Below the pieces are notes generated by a model. The model searched no databases and had not been told where the DNA came from. It saw only the letters and a list, made by a program, of their open reading frames with translations. A DNA stretch of 64,000 nt, from positions 124,001 to 188,000 of the forward strand of contig NZ_JPJI01000023.1 in NCBI RefSeq assembly GCF_000732625.1, given 5' to 3'. The position numbers and the translations under genes are program-made. Shown piece by piece: positions 30,787 through 38,593 of the stretch (the stretch's first letter is position 1; the number at the start of each line of letters is the position of its first letter). The stretch comes from Nonlabens ulvanivorans (GTDB lineage Bacteria > Bacteroidota > Bacteroidia > Flavobacteriales > Flavobacteriaceae).

Positions 30787-31617
30787 TTACTTCTTTCTAT
30801 AGGCTAACGGACTCATACCTACTTGTGTTTTAAAGAATTTTGAAAAGTGACTAGGTTCTTTATATCCTAATTCATAAGCTATTTCTTCAGCACTTTTGTC
30901 TGAGTAGAGTAATAATCTTTTAGCTTCGGCAGCGATACGCTCATTAATTATTTTTAAAGGTGATTTTACATCATGTTTTTTAAAAAAATTAGATAGGGTT
31001 TTAGGAGATTTAAAGAGTAAATCTGCATAGTCTGATACTTGATGTTTTACTTTATAATGTTGCTCTACGAGTATATTAAATTTTCTAATTAAGTCTACTT
31101 GTTTAACAGATAGGCTAGCTTGATTACTATCTTGTTTAATTAATCGAGTAGAGGTGATCAACATCCTTTTTAAAAGTGTGCGCAACATTTCACCTTGAAT
31201 ATGATCTCTTGTTTCAAATTCTTCTTGAAATAAAACTAACATAGCGTTAAAACTGGCTTGCTCTTTTATAGATAGATTAATGATAGGAGCGTTTGAAGAT
31301 CCATAGAAAAGCATTCCCATACAAGAAACTTCTGGATCATTGTGTTGGATACAATAAAATTCTCTGTTGAATACAAATGCAATTAGACCATAATTATCCT
31401 TAGGAATGTCTACTATGTTAACAGGTGTGCAAAATAGAACCTGATTCTTTTTAAGAACCACATCATACCCATCAACTACTAATCGTTCTTCACCATCTGT
31501 ACACCAGACAATTTTGTAAAGCCCTTTTTCTTGAAGTAGTTGTAATGACGGTCCACATTGAAAGCTTGTAATGGTAAACCTTCCGTTATCTTTTATGCTA
31601 TGGTGATCTAATTTCAT
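30787..31617 (-). CDS. AraC-family transcriptional regulator
   Basis: A 276-residue regulator with an N-terminal cupin-like sensor domain (about 20-140) and a C-terminal double helix-turn-helix (about 180-276) ending in ERIAAEAKRLLLYSDKSAEEIAYELGYKEPSHFSKFFKTQVGMSP-type sequence with the usual AraC signature residues. The ligand and targets are unknown. No obvious partner gene adjoins it; the rhodanese gene lies 34 nt upstream on the same strand. Confidence 0.93.
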   Translation of the reverse strand: MKLDHHSIKDNGRFTITSFQCGPSLQLLQEKGLYKIVWCTDGEERLVVDGYDVVLKKNQVLFCTPVNIVDIPKDNYGLIAFVFNREFYCIQHNDPEVSCMGMLFYGSSNAPIINLSIKEQASFNAMLVLFQEEFETRDHIQGEMLRTLLKRMLITSTRLIKQDSNQASLSVKQVDLIRKFNILVEQHYKVKHQVSDYADLLFKSPKTLSNFFKKHDVKSPLKIINERIAAEAKRLLLYSDKSAEEIAYELGYKEPSHFSKFFKTQVGMSPLAYRKK

Positions 31618-31651
31618 GATTTAAAAGTAGGAAGAATATATAACTAAAGTA

Positions 31652-31954
31652 TCACGGTTTTAAATGTTTTCTCATAGTACCTATACCGCCTGCGTTTATG
31701 ACTTTAAAACCATTAGCTTTCAATTTGTTTGCTGCCATATTACTACGTCCGCCCATAGCACAATACACAATAACAGGCTTTTCTTTGTCAAGGCTTTTCA
31801 TGTTTTGATCAATTACTTGCACAGGTATGTTTTTAGAACCTTTTATATGGTTGCTATTAAATTCAGAGGCAGTGCGCACGTCTAGTAATTGTGCGCCTTC
31901 CTCTAGATATTTTTTGATAATTTCTTTCTTCTTACTCTTAAATAATCCGAACAT
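31652..31954 (-). CDS. Rhodanese-like sulfurtransferase, 100 residues
   Basis: A single rhodanese domain with LLDVRTASEFNSNHIKGSKNIP and an active-site loop around Cys65 (VYCAMGGRSNMA). The N-terminus MFGLFKSKKKEI has no export signal. I use the ATG at 31954; a longer reading to 32032 adds 26 residues unlike other family members. It lies 8 kb outside the sulfide island and I saw no Crp/Fnr-type box before it, so it may serve another pathway. Confidence 0.88.
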   Translation of the reverse strand: MFGLFKSKKKEIIKKYLEEGAQLLDVRTASEFNSNHIKGSKNIPVQVIDQNMKSLDKEKPVIVYCAMGGRSNMAANKLKANGFKVINAGGIGTMRKHLKP

Positions 31955-32075
31955 GTTTTTCTTTCTTAAGACGTTTCTTTTTGAATTACTTACCTGCAAA
32001 GTAGTAAATTGATTTTTAATATGTTTTCGCAACAGCGTTATTATTTGATATAATTTTTATACTTACTTTAGAATC

Positions 32076-32729
32076 ATGGAAGAATTTTTGGGATTAATCA
32101 GTATTGGTATTCTAGTAGGTTTAATTGTTATTTATTATTTATCTGAGATAGATAGAAAACAACAAAATAAATCACTGGATAGTAAACGTAAACGAATATC
32201 TAGATTACAAAACCAACGTGATAAAATTTTGCAACAACTAAACCAGAAGCTACCAGAAAAAACTAAAATTAAAGATGAGATTATTGCTTTAATTTATCAA
32301 TTTGCTGCTAGTAAGAATCTCTATACTTTAAAAGATATCGAATTAGCCACAAAACAAATACAAAACCACTACTCAAAAAATCTAGAGACTACATCTACGT
32401 TTAAAATTAATTTTCCTGAAAAGGAAATGTTAAGTTTTGAACCTCAAGAATCATTGATGCTATTAACTATAATAAATGAAGGGCTACATAATGCAGCCCT
32501 ATATTCAAATGCAAATTTCATTTTTAGCATTGCGTCTATTGAGGATGAAAGATTACATCTTATCACACATGATAATGGGGTAGGATATAATCGCATAGAA
32601 ATTCATGATGGTAATGGTATAAAAACTATTTTAAAAGCAACTAGTGACTTAAAAGGAGATTTAAAACTAACAAGTACTATAGGAAATGGCACTGTAGTTA
32701 ATGTTCAGATACCTATTGATAATTTTTAA
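32076..32729 (+). CDS. Stand-alone histidine-kinase-type ATPase, membrane anchored
   Basis: A 217-residue protein with one N-terminal membrane helix (LGLISIGILVGLIVIYYL), a basic coiled-coil stretch (about 25-75) and a C-terminal HATPase_c domain with N box INEGLHNA, G1 HDNGVGY and G2 DGNGIKTI. It resembles the catalytic half of NarX/LytS-like kinases, but I find no phosphoacceptor His in the helical region. No response regulator adjoins. It could phosphorylate a partner in trans or be a degenerate kinase. Its stop codon abuts the stop of the convergent hydroxylase gene. Confidence 0.75.
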   Translation: MEEFLGLISIGILVGLIVIYYLSEIDRKQQNKSLDSKRKRISRLQNQRDKILQQLNQKLPEKTKIKDEIIALIYQFAASKNLYTLKDIELATKQIQNHYSKNLETTSTFKINFPEKEMLSFEPQESLMLLTIINEGLHNAALYSNANFIFSIASIEDERLHLITHDNGVGYNRIEIHDGNGIKTILKATSDLKGDLKLTSTIGNGTVVNVQIPIDNF

Positions 32730-34382
32730 TTAACCTATTAACTCATCAATCTCCTCAACAAGCAACCATTGTTCAGGATATTCATTTTCAACTTGAGATT
32801 TTAACTTCTCAAGTAAAGGTTTGTTGATTTTATTTTCTTCTCTATAATTGCGTACTTTCTCGTATAAACCTTGAATGGTAATCTCTCTTTTTGAGAAAAC
32901 CGGTTTTATTGTTTTAGTATCACTTTCATGAAACACAAGATCAAAACTGTAATAATCTGCGGGACCTGCATAAGCACTTACTATTTCTTTACCTACTGCT
33001 AGGTTAAGCATTCCATTCTCTGGCGAGAAAAGAATTTCATCTTTATATGTCACCGTACAATCTGTAAACTGTATCAACATTAACTTACCATTTAAATTAC
33101 GTTGTCCAGTCACGTTTAATCCTTCTACCTTAATACCGCTTTCATAAGTAAACTCGATACGTTCATTATCATAAAAATTATAAGCTTGTAAATCACGTGG
33201 TCCCATATCCTCAATAGCTAGATTGATACCTTTAAGTTTCCCGAGGGGACTTAAAAAGCCGTTTTTGTGAGTGCTTCTTCCATGACCTATTAGTTCTTTT
33301 TCACGATAAGCGAGTGCACTTTCACCAGTGGTTTCAAAGAAAACTACCTCGTTGTCATCGTTAGTTATCATACGGGTGAAGTGACCACTTATTTGTAATC
33401 CAGTACTTAATTCTATTGTCCCTAGAGATTTTGAATTAATTAATTTCTGTAAACCTCTATGTCCGCCTTTACGCACTGCCATAGTGTTTGCGAATTCTTC
33501 TAATACCTCGCTCAATGTCGCAAAATTAGGTGTTACATAAAGATGAGGTTGCTTGCGCGTGATATCAAAATCTTGATAAGCCGCATCAATAGTATACGGT
33601 CTTTTTTCTACCACAGGTTCTAGACAGCTTTTACTTTCACCTAAACTAGATAATAATCCGGCACCATAAAGTTTTGGATTGTCTAGCGTACCTACCAGAC
33701 CGTATTCTACCGTCCACCAGTGCAAGTTCCTGATTAAAGACATTTCACTAGGTTCTACATCTTTGTTTTGAAGGCGCTCAATATTTGCCTCAGCAGCTGC
33801 GATTTCTTTGTCTAGTTCTGGATTTTGTTTTTCGCTACGTGTTTCTTTAAGGATGGAGATTTTGCGTACGGCTTCATACATCTCATGATCGTGTGCGCTA
33901 GAAATCGCCTTGCTACCTATCTCTCCAAAACGTCTTAAATATTCTGCATAATCTGGACTAGCTATAATAGGCGCGTGCCCTGCAGCTTCATGTATAATAT
34001 CTGGAGCTGGCGTATATTCGATATTATCCAATTTTCTAATATCGGCAGCAATTACTAAAATTTTATATGCCTGAAACTCCATAAACGCAGCTGGCGGAAT
34101 AAATCCGTCAACAGCCACAGCAGCCCAGCCTATTTCTTTAAGAATGCGATTCATTCCATACATTGATGGAATGTTATCTATAGAAATACCAGTTTTTTTT
34201 AAACCATCTAGATAGGATCCATGTGCAACTTTACTTAAAAAATCTACATTTTTTCTCATGACATGACGCCATACTGCCTGATCTTGATAAGTATAAAGCT
34301 CATAGTTCTGTGGCTTTATAAACTGTTTCAAGTGTGGCGGTAATCTCTCTAAGAGTGGATTAATTTCTATATTCTCTAGCAT
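32730..34382 (-). CDS. Aromatic amino acid (phenylalanine 4-)hydroxylase, long form
   Basis: A 550-residue protein whose N-terminal half is a pterin-dependent aromatic hydroxylase. The iron ligands are His131 and His136 (IIHEAAGHAPI) and Glu226 (WWTVEYGLVG). In the usual enzymes the second His and the Glu are about 40 residues apart; here the distance is 90, because of a charged helical insert at about 160-215. About 220 extra residues follow the catalytic domain (from about 330) and look beta-rich. It would convert phenylalanine to tyrosine in catabolism or pigment synthesis. Confidence 0.9.
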   Translation of the reverse strand: MLENIEINPLLERLPPHLKQFIKPQNYELYTYQDQAVWRHVMRKNVDFLSKVAHGSYLDGLKKTGISIDNIPSMYGMNRILKEIGWAAVAVDGFIPPAAFMEFQAYKILVIAADIRKLDNIEYTPAPDIIHEAAGHAPIIASPDYAEYLRRFGEIGSKAISSAHDHEMYEAVRKISILKETRSEKQNPELDKEIAAAEANIERLQNKDVEPSEMSLIRNLHWWTVEYGLVGTLDNPKLYGAGLLSSLGESKSCLEPVVEKRPYTIDAAYQDFDITRKQPHLYVTPNFATLSEVLEEFANTMAVRKGGHRGLQKLINSKSLGTIELSTGLQISGHFTRMITNDDNEVVFFETTGESALAYREKELIGHGRSTHKNGFLSPLGKLKGINLAIEDMGPRDLQAYNFYDNERIEFTYESGIKVEGLNVTGQRNLNGKLMLIQFTDCTVTYKDEILFSPENGMLNLAVGKEIVSAYAGPADYYSFDLVFHESDTKTIKPVFSKREITIQGLYEKVRNYREENKINKPLLEKLKSQVENEYPEQWLLVEEIDELIG

Positions 34383-34457
34383 TATCGTAGGGTAAAGTTC
34401 AAAGCTAGTCTAAAACAAATTATTTCAATTATCGTAAATAGAATTTTAATCAATTTT

Positions 34458-34483
34458 ATGATAGCCATCATCTATTATATTTG
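34458..34483 (+). promoter_or_regulatory. Promoter of the TetR gene with inverted repeat; leaderless start
   Basis: The -7 element TATATTTG lies at 34476-34483, 6 nt before the ATG at 34490, so the mRNA should start at or next to the start codon. An inverted repeat ATGAT-AGCC-ATCAT (34458-34471) overlaps the promoter and could be an operator. Confidence 0.5.
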
Positions 34484-34489
34484 CAGCTT

Positions 34490-35053
34490 ATGACTCGCAA
34501 AAAACAAATTCTTAAAACAGCAGCACAACTATTCAAGGAACGTGGTTACAGTGCCGTAACGATGCGGGATCTTGCTGCTGCCATGGACATGAAAGCTGCG
34601 AGTTTATATAATCATATATCTGGTAAACAAGAGATTCTCGCCACACTTATTCTGGCAGTAGCTCATGAGTTTACAACGGGTATGGATATGGTAGAAGAGA
34701 ATGATAAGTCCGCTTTCGCGAAAGCGGAACAACTCATTATCCTTCACATAAAAATAGCACTAGAATATACAGATGCACTTGCTGTATTGAATACCGACTG
34801 GATGCACCTAGAAGGAGCGCCGTATCAGGAATATATCAAGTTGCGTAAAGACTATGAATTAGATTTTAAAAACATTTTACAGAGTGGTATAAAAGCTGGT
34901 GAGTTTAAATCATTGAACGTGGAGACCATGCTTTTTAATCTTCTAAGCACATTAAGATCCATATACTTATGGATACCAAAAAAGTCGACTACCGAAGTAG
35001 CCGACCTTAAAAAAGAGTTGCCTCAAATATTATTGACAGGGATTAGTTCTTAG
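34490..35053 (+). CDS. TetR-family transcriptional regulator
   Basis: A 187-residue repressor counted from the ATG at 34490; the TTG at 34481 lies within the -7 element and is rejected. The N-terminal helix-turn-helix is typical (QILKTAAQLFKERGYSAVTMRDLAAAMDMKAASLYNHISGKQEIL). The C-terminal ligand domain is of the TetR_C_33/HTH-type PaaR group. The dispersed palindrome codes for SAFAKAEQ at about residues 74-81. It converges on the Old Yellow Enzyme gene, overlapping its end by 11 nt, and that enzyme gene is a likely target. Confidence 0.9.
   Translation: MTRKKQILKTAAQLFKERGYSAVTMRDLAAAMDMKAASLYNHISGKQEILATLILAVAHEFTTGMDMVEENDKSAFAKAEQLIILHIKIALEYTDALAVLNTDWMHLEGAPYQEYIKLRKDYELDFKNILQSGIKAGEFKSLNVETMLFNLLSTLRSIYLWIPKKSTTEVADLKKELPQILLTGISS
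34711..34726. repeat. Dispersed palindrome, perfect copy inside the TetR gene
   Basis: CGCTTTCGCGAAAGCG, read as AFAKA in the coding frame. Confidence 0.9.
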
Positions 35054-36158
35054 CCTTTTCTTTTTCTAGAGTAGGGTAGTCTGTATATCCTTCACGTCCT
35101 TGTGTGTAAAAGGTTTCCATATTCCAGTCTGCCGTTTCAGCCTTTAATTTAAAACGATGTGCAAGATCTGGATTTGAGATAAATAGCTTTCCATAAGCTA
35201 CTAGGTCTGCATGACCTTCTTCAATTACCTTATTACCAGTTTCACGATCAAATTGATTGTTGATCATTAAGTTCCCATTATAAATTGGGCGATAATGCTT
35301 TGCAATATTACTTTCTAAGAACTCAATATCACTTACATCTGTAAATGGCTCTGAAAGGTGTAAATAAGCCAGGTCGTATTCATTTAATCTATTAATTAAA
35401 TAATCAAAAAATGGAATGGTATCTGGAGTTCCTTCAATACCGAAAACGCCATTTAACGAAGGATTCAATCGACAACCTATCCTATTTGTTGGAAAGGATT
35501 GTGCAACTGCCTCTAGAACTTCAAAGAAAAATCTAGCTTTATTTTCATTACTACCGCCATATTCATCTGTACGTAAGTTAGATTGATTATTGAAAAACTG
35601 GTGGATTAAATAACCGTTAGAACTATGGATTTCAACTCCATCAAATCCCGCTTTTTTAGCATTTGCTGCTGCATCGCCAAATTCTTTAACCGTTTGTGCA
35701 ATCTCTTCTATAGTCATTGCGTGAGGTGTTGCGGTTTGCTTTTTTTCACCGTACTGATTGCGCAGTTCTGTTTCTGGATTAACAGCACTAGGTGCCCATG
35801 GTAGTTGCCCATCATGGTAATCAGGTAATGATGTACGTCCTACGTGCCATAATTGCAAGAAAATTTTACCATCAGCTTCATGCACACTATCCACTACTTT
35901 TTTCCAACCTTCTACTTGAGCATCGTTGAAAATCCCTGCCACAAAAGGATAACCTCTCGCTTTTTCTGAAACCTCACTACCTTCTGTAATTATTAATCCA
36001 GCGCCAGCACGTTGCGTATAGTAATCGACATGTTTTTCATCTGGTGCTTGATGCTCGTTAGTGGCTCTACATCTAGTCATAGGTGCCATAACCACTCTAT
36101 TTTTCAATTCTACAGCTCCTATAGTAATAGGTTTTAAAATGGGTTGTGTCGTGCTCAT
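35043..36158 (-). CDS. Old Yellow Enzyme-family alkene reductase
   Basis: A 371-residue FMN enzyme of the NemA/OYE family, counted from MSTTQPILKPI. It has NRVVMAPMTRCRA near the N-terminus, LWHVGRTS, GFDGVEIHSSNGYLIHQF with the substrate-binding His-x2-Asn type pair (HSSN), and QSNLRTDEYGGS. It reduces activated alkenes such as N-ethylmaleimide with NAD(P)H and detoxifies electrophiles. The convergent TetR gene is the probable regulator. A 12-bp palindrome TTGTACGTACAA overlaps its promoter. Confidence 0.93.
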   Translation of the reverse strand: MSTTQPILKPITIGAVELKNRVVMAPMTRCRATNEHQAPDEKHVDYYTQRAGAGLIITEGSEVSEKARGYPFVAGIFNDAQVEGWKKVVDSVHEADGKIFLQLWHVGRTSLPDYHDGQLPWAPSAVNPETELRNQYGEKKQTATPHAMTIEEIAQTVKEFGDAAANAKKAGFDGVEIHSSNGYLIHQFFNNQSNLRTDEYGGSNENKARFFFEVLEAVAQSFPTNRIGCRLNPSLNGVFGIEGTPDTIPFFDYLINRLNEYDLAYLHLSEPFTDVSDIEFLESNIAKHYRPIYNGNLMINNQFDRETGNKVIEEGHADLVAYGKLFISNPDLAHRFKLKAETADWNMETFYTQGREGYTDYPTLEKEKAKN

Positions 36159-36172
36159 ATCTGTTTTTAAGT

Positions 36173-36191
36173 AAATATATTGTACGTACAA
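36173..36191 (-). promoter_or_regulatory. Probable operator and -7 element of the Old Yellow Enzyme gene
   Basis: The perfect palindrome TTGTACGTACAA (36180-36191) adjoins the minus-strand -7 element TATATTTA (36173-36180). A repressor bound there would block the promoter. Confidence 0.5.
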
Positions 36192-36246
36192 GTAAATACG
36201 GTTAAGAGCGCGTTAATTAGAGTTTTTTTAAAGTTTTGGAGTATTA

Positions 36247-36288
36247 AAAAAAGCGATTGTATCATCAAATTTGATACAACCGCTTTTG
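36247..36288 (-). terminator. Terminator of the his operon
   Basis: A 15- to 16-bp stem with one mismatch (AAAAGCG and TTGTATCA with their complements) around a 7-nt loop, followed by seven T residues on the minus strand, 27 nt after the hisIE stop codon. Confidence 0.9.
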
Positions 36289-36314
36289 TCATTTATAAAT
36301 AAATCTCGTTCTCT

Positions 36315-36929
36315 TTATTTATGTCTTTTAGCAAGTTCTTTCTCAATATGTGCTAGAGATAGTCCTTTGGCTTTTAATAAAACTAAGTAGTGGTACATCA
36401 AATCACCAGCTTCATAAATAAAGTCTTCTTCCTTACCATTAATGGCATCGATTACCATTTCTACAGCTTCTTCACCTACTTTTTGAGCTACTTTATTAAT
36501 TCCTTTTTGGATTAAAGAATAGGTGTAAGAACCTTCTACTTTATCATCGATACGCTGGTGGATGGTCTTTTCTAGATCGTTAATAGTAAAGCTGTTCTCG
36601 CTTTCGCGAAAGCGAGATTCATCACCATTATCAAAACAACTCACCGTACCGGTATGACAAGTAGGTCCATGTGCATTTGCTTTAATAAGAATGGTATCTT
36701 GATCACAATCGATTTTTATAGCAACCACATCTAGAAAATTATTGGAAGATTCTCCTTTGGTCCAAAGTCGTTGTTTACTACGTGAGTAAAAAGTTACTCT
36801 ATTTTCTGCTTTAGTTTTTTCAAAAGCCTCCTCATTCATATAGCCTAACATCAACACTTCTTTATTAGTAGCGTCTTGTACAATTACAGGCAATAATCCG
36901 TTTTCTCCTTTATTCCAGTCTAGTTTCAT
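36315..36929 (-). CDS. hisIE: Bifunctional phosphoribosyl-AMP cyclohydrolase/phosphoribosyl-ATP pyrophosphatase
   Basis: A 204-residue fusion for steps 2 and 3 of histidine synthesis. The HisI half has VTFYSRSKQRLWTKGESS and the zinc ligands in IKIDCDQDT and GPTCHTGTVSCF. The HisE half (about 110-204) has KVGEEAVEMVIDAI and EAGDLMYHYLVLL. I use MKLDWNKG at 36929; the longer reading to 36962 adds 11 residues coded by a palindromic repeat. The dispersed palindrome codes for ESRFRESEN in the linker between the two enzymes, an apt place for tolerated extra residues. Last gene of the his operon. Confidence 0.95.
   Translation of the reverse strand: MKLDWNKGENGLLPVIVQDATNKEVLMLGYMNEEAFEKTKAENRVTFYSRSKQRLWTKGESSNNFLDVVAIKIDCDQDTILIKANAHGPTCHTGTVSCFDNGDESRFRESENSFTINDLEKTIHQRIDDKVEGSYTYSLIQKGINKVAQKVGEEAVEMVIDAINGKEEDFIYEAGDLMYHYLVLLKAKGLSLAHIEKELAKRHK
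36599..36614. repeat. Dispersed palindrome, perfect copy in the hisIE linker
   Basis: CGCTTTCGCGAAAGCG, read as RFRES. Confidence 0.9.
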
Positions 36930-36936
36930 ATCTATA

Positions 36937-36956
36937 ATTTCCGCGAAGGCGGAAAT
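36937..36956. repeat. Second-family palindrome, between hisF and hisIE
   Basis: ATTTCCGC-GAAG-GCGGAAAT, a perfect 8-bp inverted repeat just upstream of the hisIE start. Confidence 0.85.
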
Positions 36957-36993
36957 CTTCATTTCCCCACCGCTATGCTTTTATTTTGTTTTC

Positions 36994-37013
36994 AAGCCGT
37001 CGTAAGACGGTTT
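36994..37013. repeat. Palindrome, variant, between hisF and hisIE
   Basis: AAGCCGTC-GTAA-GACGGTTT, arms complementary with one G-T pair. Confidence 0.65.
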
Positions 37014-37022
37014 CGCTTTTAT

Positions 37023-37040
37023 TTTCCGCGCAGGCGGAAA
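37023..37040. repeat. Second-family palindrome, between hisF and hisIE
   Basis: TTTCCGC-GCAG-GCGGAAA, perfect 7-bp arms. Confidence 0.85.
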
Positions 37041-37076
37041 TCTTTAATTTTAATCGTAATGCCAGTCACTAACCAA

Positions 37077-37919
37077 TTAGATTCCTGCGTTCGCAGGAAT
37101 TCTCACATCAACTCCAGCCGCAGCCAATTGTTTTTTCAACTCAGGAACTGGTAATTCTCCAAAATGGAAAATACTTGCTGCTAGTCCTGCACTCGCTTCT
37201 GTGTCTTTAAATAAATCTGCAAAATGAGCACTTGTTCCTCCACCACCTGATGCAATGATAGGAATACTCAATTTTCTAGAAATGGCATCGGTAAGTTCTA
37301 GAGCAAAACCATTTTTTGTACCATCATGATCCATACTGGTAAGCAAGATTTCTCCGGCACCTAACCGTTCAATTTCTTGACACCAAGAAATAGTTTCTAA
37401 TTCGGTCTCTACACGTCCACCAGCTACATAGACTTTATTTCCGCGCGGGCGGAAATCTGTAGGTGTTGATTCGTCAGGCTTGTTTTTGGACTCAACTGGA
37501 TTCCTACTTTCGTGAGAATGCTTTGTATCCACCGCAACTACAACACACTGACTACCTAACTCTGCAGCGAGTTCACTAATTAATTCTGGTCTTTTTACAG
37601 CAGCACTATTGATCGCTATTTTATCAGCACCAGCTTTAATGATTTCTTTGGCAAGAGCTACGTCGTTAATTCCGCCACCTACTGTAAATGGAATATTTAA
37701 AACAGCAGCGATTTCACGCACTAACGGTACTAAAGTATCACGCTTCTCTATAGTTGCGGTAATATCTAGAAAACATAACTCGTCAGCACCTTGAGCAGCA
37801 TATTGCTTTGCAAGTTCTACTGGATCACCAGCATCTCGCAATCCAACAAAGTTGATTCCTTTTACCGTACGTCCATCCTTAATATCAAGGCATGGTATAA
37901 TTCTTTTTTTTAAGCTCAT
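37077..37919 (-). CDS. hisF: Imidazole glycerol phosphate synthase cyclase subunit, with repeat-coded insert
   Basis: A 280-residue HisF counted from [16 protein letters not shown]; the longer reading to 37958 starts in repeat sequence. Catalytic Asp12 and Asp131 are present, as are the phosphate loops GGGI and ASGGGG. HisF is usually about 250 residues. Here about 27 residues (134-160, HSHES to FRPRG) sit between strand AVDTK and [11 protein letters not shown] and are coded by two small palindromes at 37437-37456 and 37500-37519. The last residues PANAGI are coded by a third at 37081-37100. The partner HisH is encoded upstream in the same operon. Confidence 0.93.
   Translation of the reverse strand: MSLKKRIIPCLDIKDGRTVKGINFVGLRDAGDPVELAKQYAAQGADELCFLDITATIEKRDTLVPLVREIAAVLNIPFTVGGGINDVALAKEIIKAGADKIAINSAAVKRPELISELAAELGSQCVVVAVDTKHSHESRNPVESKNKPDESTPTDFRPRGNKVYVAGGRVETELETISWCQEIERLGAGEILLTSMDHDGTKNGFALELTDAISRKLSIPIIASGGGGTSAHFADLFKDTEASAGLAASIFHFGELPVPELKKQLAAAGVDVRIPANAGI
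37081..37100. repeat. Second-family palindrome forming the hisF 3' end
   Basis: ATTCCTGCG-TT-CGCAGGAAT, perfect 9-bp arms; codes for the C-terminal PANAGI of HisF. Confidence 0.88.
37437..37456. repeat. Second-family palindrome inside the hisF coding region
   Basis: ATTTCCGC-GCGG-GCGGAAAT, perfect 8-bp arms; part of the extra HisF segment (DFRPRG). Confidence 0.9.
37500..37519. repeat. Second-family palindrome, imperfect, inside hisF
   Basis: ATTCCTAC-TTTC-GTGAGAAT, arms complementary at six of eight positions; codes for HSHESRN at the start of the HisF insert. Confidence 0.65.
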
Positions 37920-37921
37920 AT

Positions 37922-37941
37922 TTTCTTGCGAAGGCGGGAAA
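37922..37941. repeat. Second-family palindrome upstream of the hisF start
   Basis: TTTCTTGC-GAAG-GCGGGAAA, two G-T pairs in the stem. Confidence 0.6.
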
Positions 37942-37975
37942 CTCTGTGATTCCGACACCTTCGACTGATTTATTT

Positions 37976-38000
37976 GTCATTCCGCTGCATAGCGGAATCG
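37976..38000. repeat. Second-family palindrome between the GNAT gene and hisF
   Basis: ATTCCGC-TGCATA-GCGGAAT with flanks GTC and CG identical to those of the copy at 42518. Confidence 0.85.
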
Positions 38001-38040
38001 ATTTGCATTTACTTCAAAAGCCAGTTCATAATCCAGCCAG

Positions 38041-38060
38041 ATACCTGTTTTCACAGGAAT
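38041..38060. repeat. Second-family palindrome at the 3' end of the GNAT gene
   Basis: ATACCTGT-TTTC-ACAGGAAT, one mismatch in 8-bp arms. Confidence 0.65.
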
Positions 38061-38593
38061 TATTTACTCCATTCTTCTTCTAATATCCCAAACTCGTAGT
38101 TATCGCTCCATCCGGTTTTTAAAGGCAAGTTCTTTCTTTGAATTCCTTCAACAATAAATCCGCATTTTTCGAGGACTTTTTTTGAAGCATGGTTTTCAAC
38201 GGCACATCCGGCTTCAACTCTATGGAGTTGGTGCTCAATAAAACAAGATTTTAATAATCGAGTTATTGTTTCAGTGGCATAACCTTGATTCCAAAACTTA
38301 GGATTGAACTTCATCCAAAGCTCTGCTTTTTTATACTTAGGCTGACCGAATAAAATACCAGCGATGCCTATAAATTCACTACTATCTGTTAACCGAATGG
38401 AATAGGTGAGTTTACTAATATCTTCTTGTTGATGATCCTTGATTTTTGCATCTAGTAAATCTTTAGTTACTTGAATACTATCAGGGATTCCCATAGTGTT
38501 GAATTGATCTACCTCTGGTATTAAATTCAATTCATGCAATTCGTTTAAATCACTTGCTTTTAAAAGCTGATATGTCAATCGTTCGCTAAACAA
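38060..38593 (-). CDS. GNAT-family N-acetyltransferase (RimJ/RimL type) inside the his operon
   Basis: A 177-residue acetyltransferase with the acetyl-CoA site spread over [22 protein letters not shown] and [18 protein letters not shown], the usual RimJ/RimL ending. The substrate, a protein N-terminus or small amine, is unknown. It begins within the last 8 nt of hisA and precedes hisF, so it is embedded between two his genes. This is not part of the standard pathway and looks like a recent insertion kept in the transcript. Confidence 0.9.
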   Translation of the reverse strand: MFSERLTYQLLKASDLNELHELNLIPEVDQFNTMGIPDSIQVTKDLLDAKIKDHQQEDISKLTYSIRLTDSSEFIGIAGILFGQPKYKKAELWMKFNPKFWNQGYATETITRLLKSCFIEHQLHRVEAGCAVENHASKKVLEKCGFIVEGIQRKNLPLKTGWSDNYEFGILEEEWSK

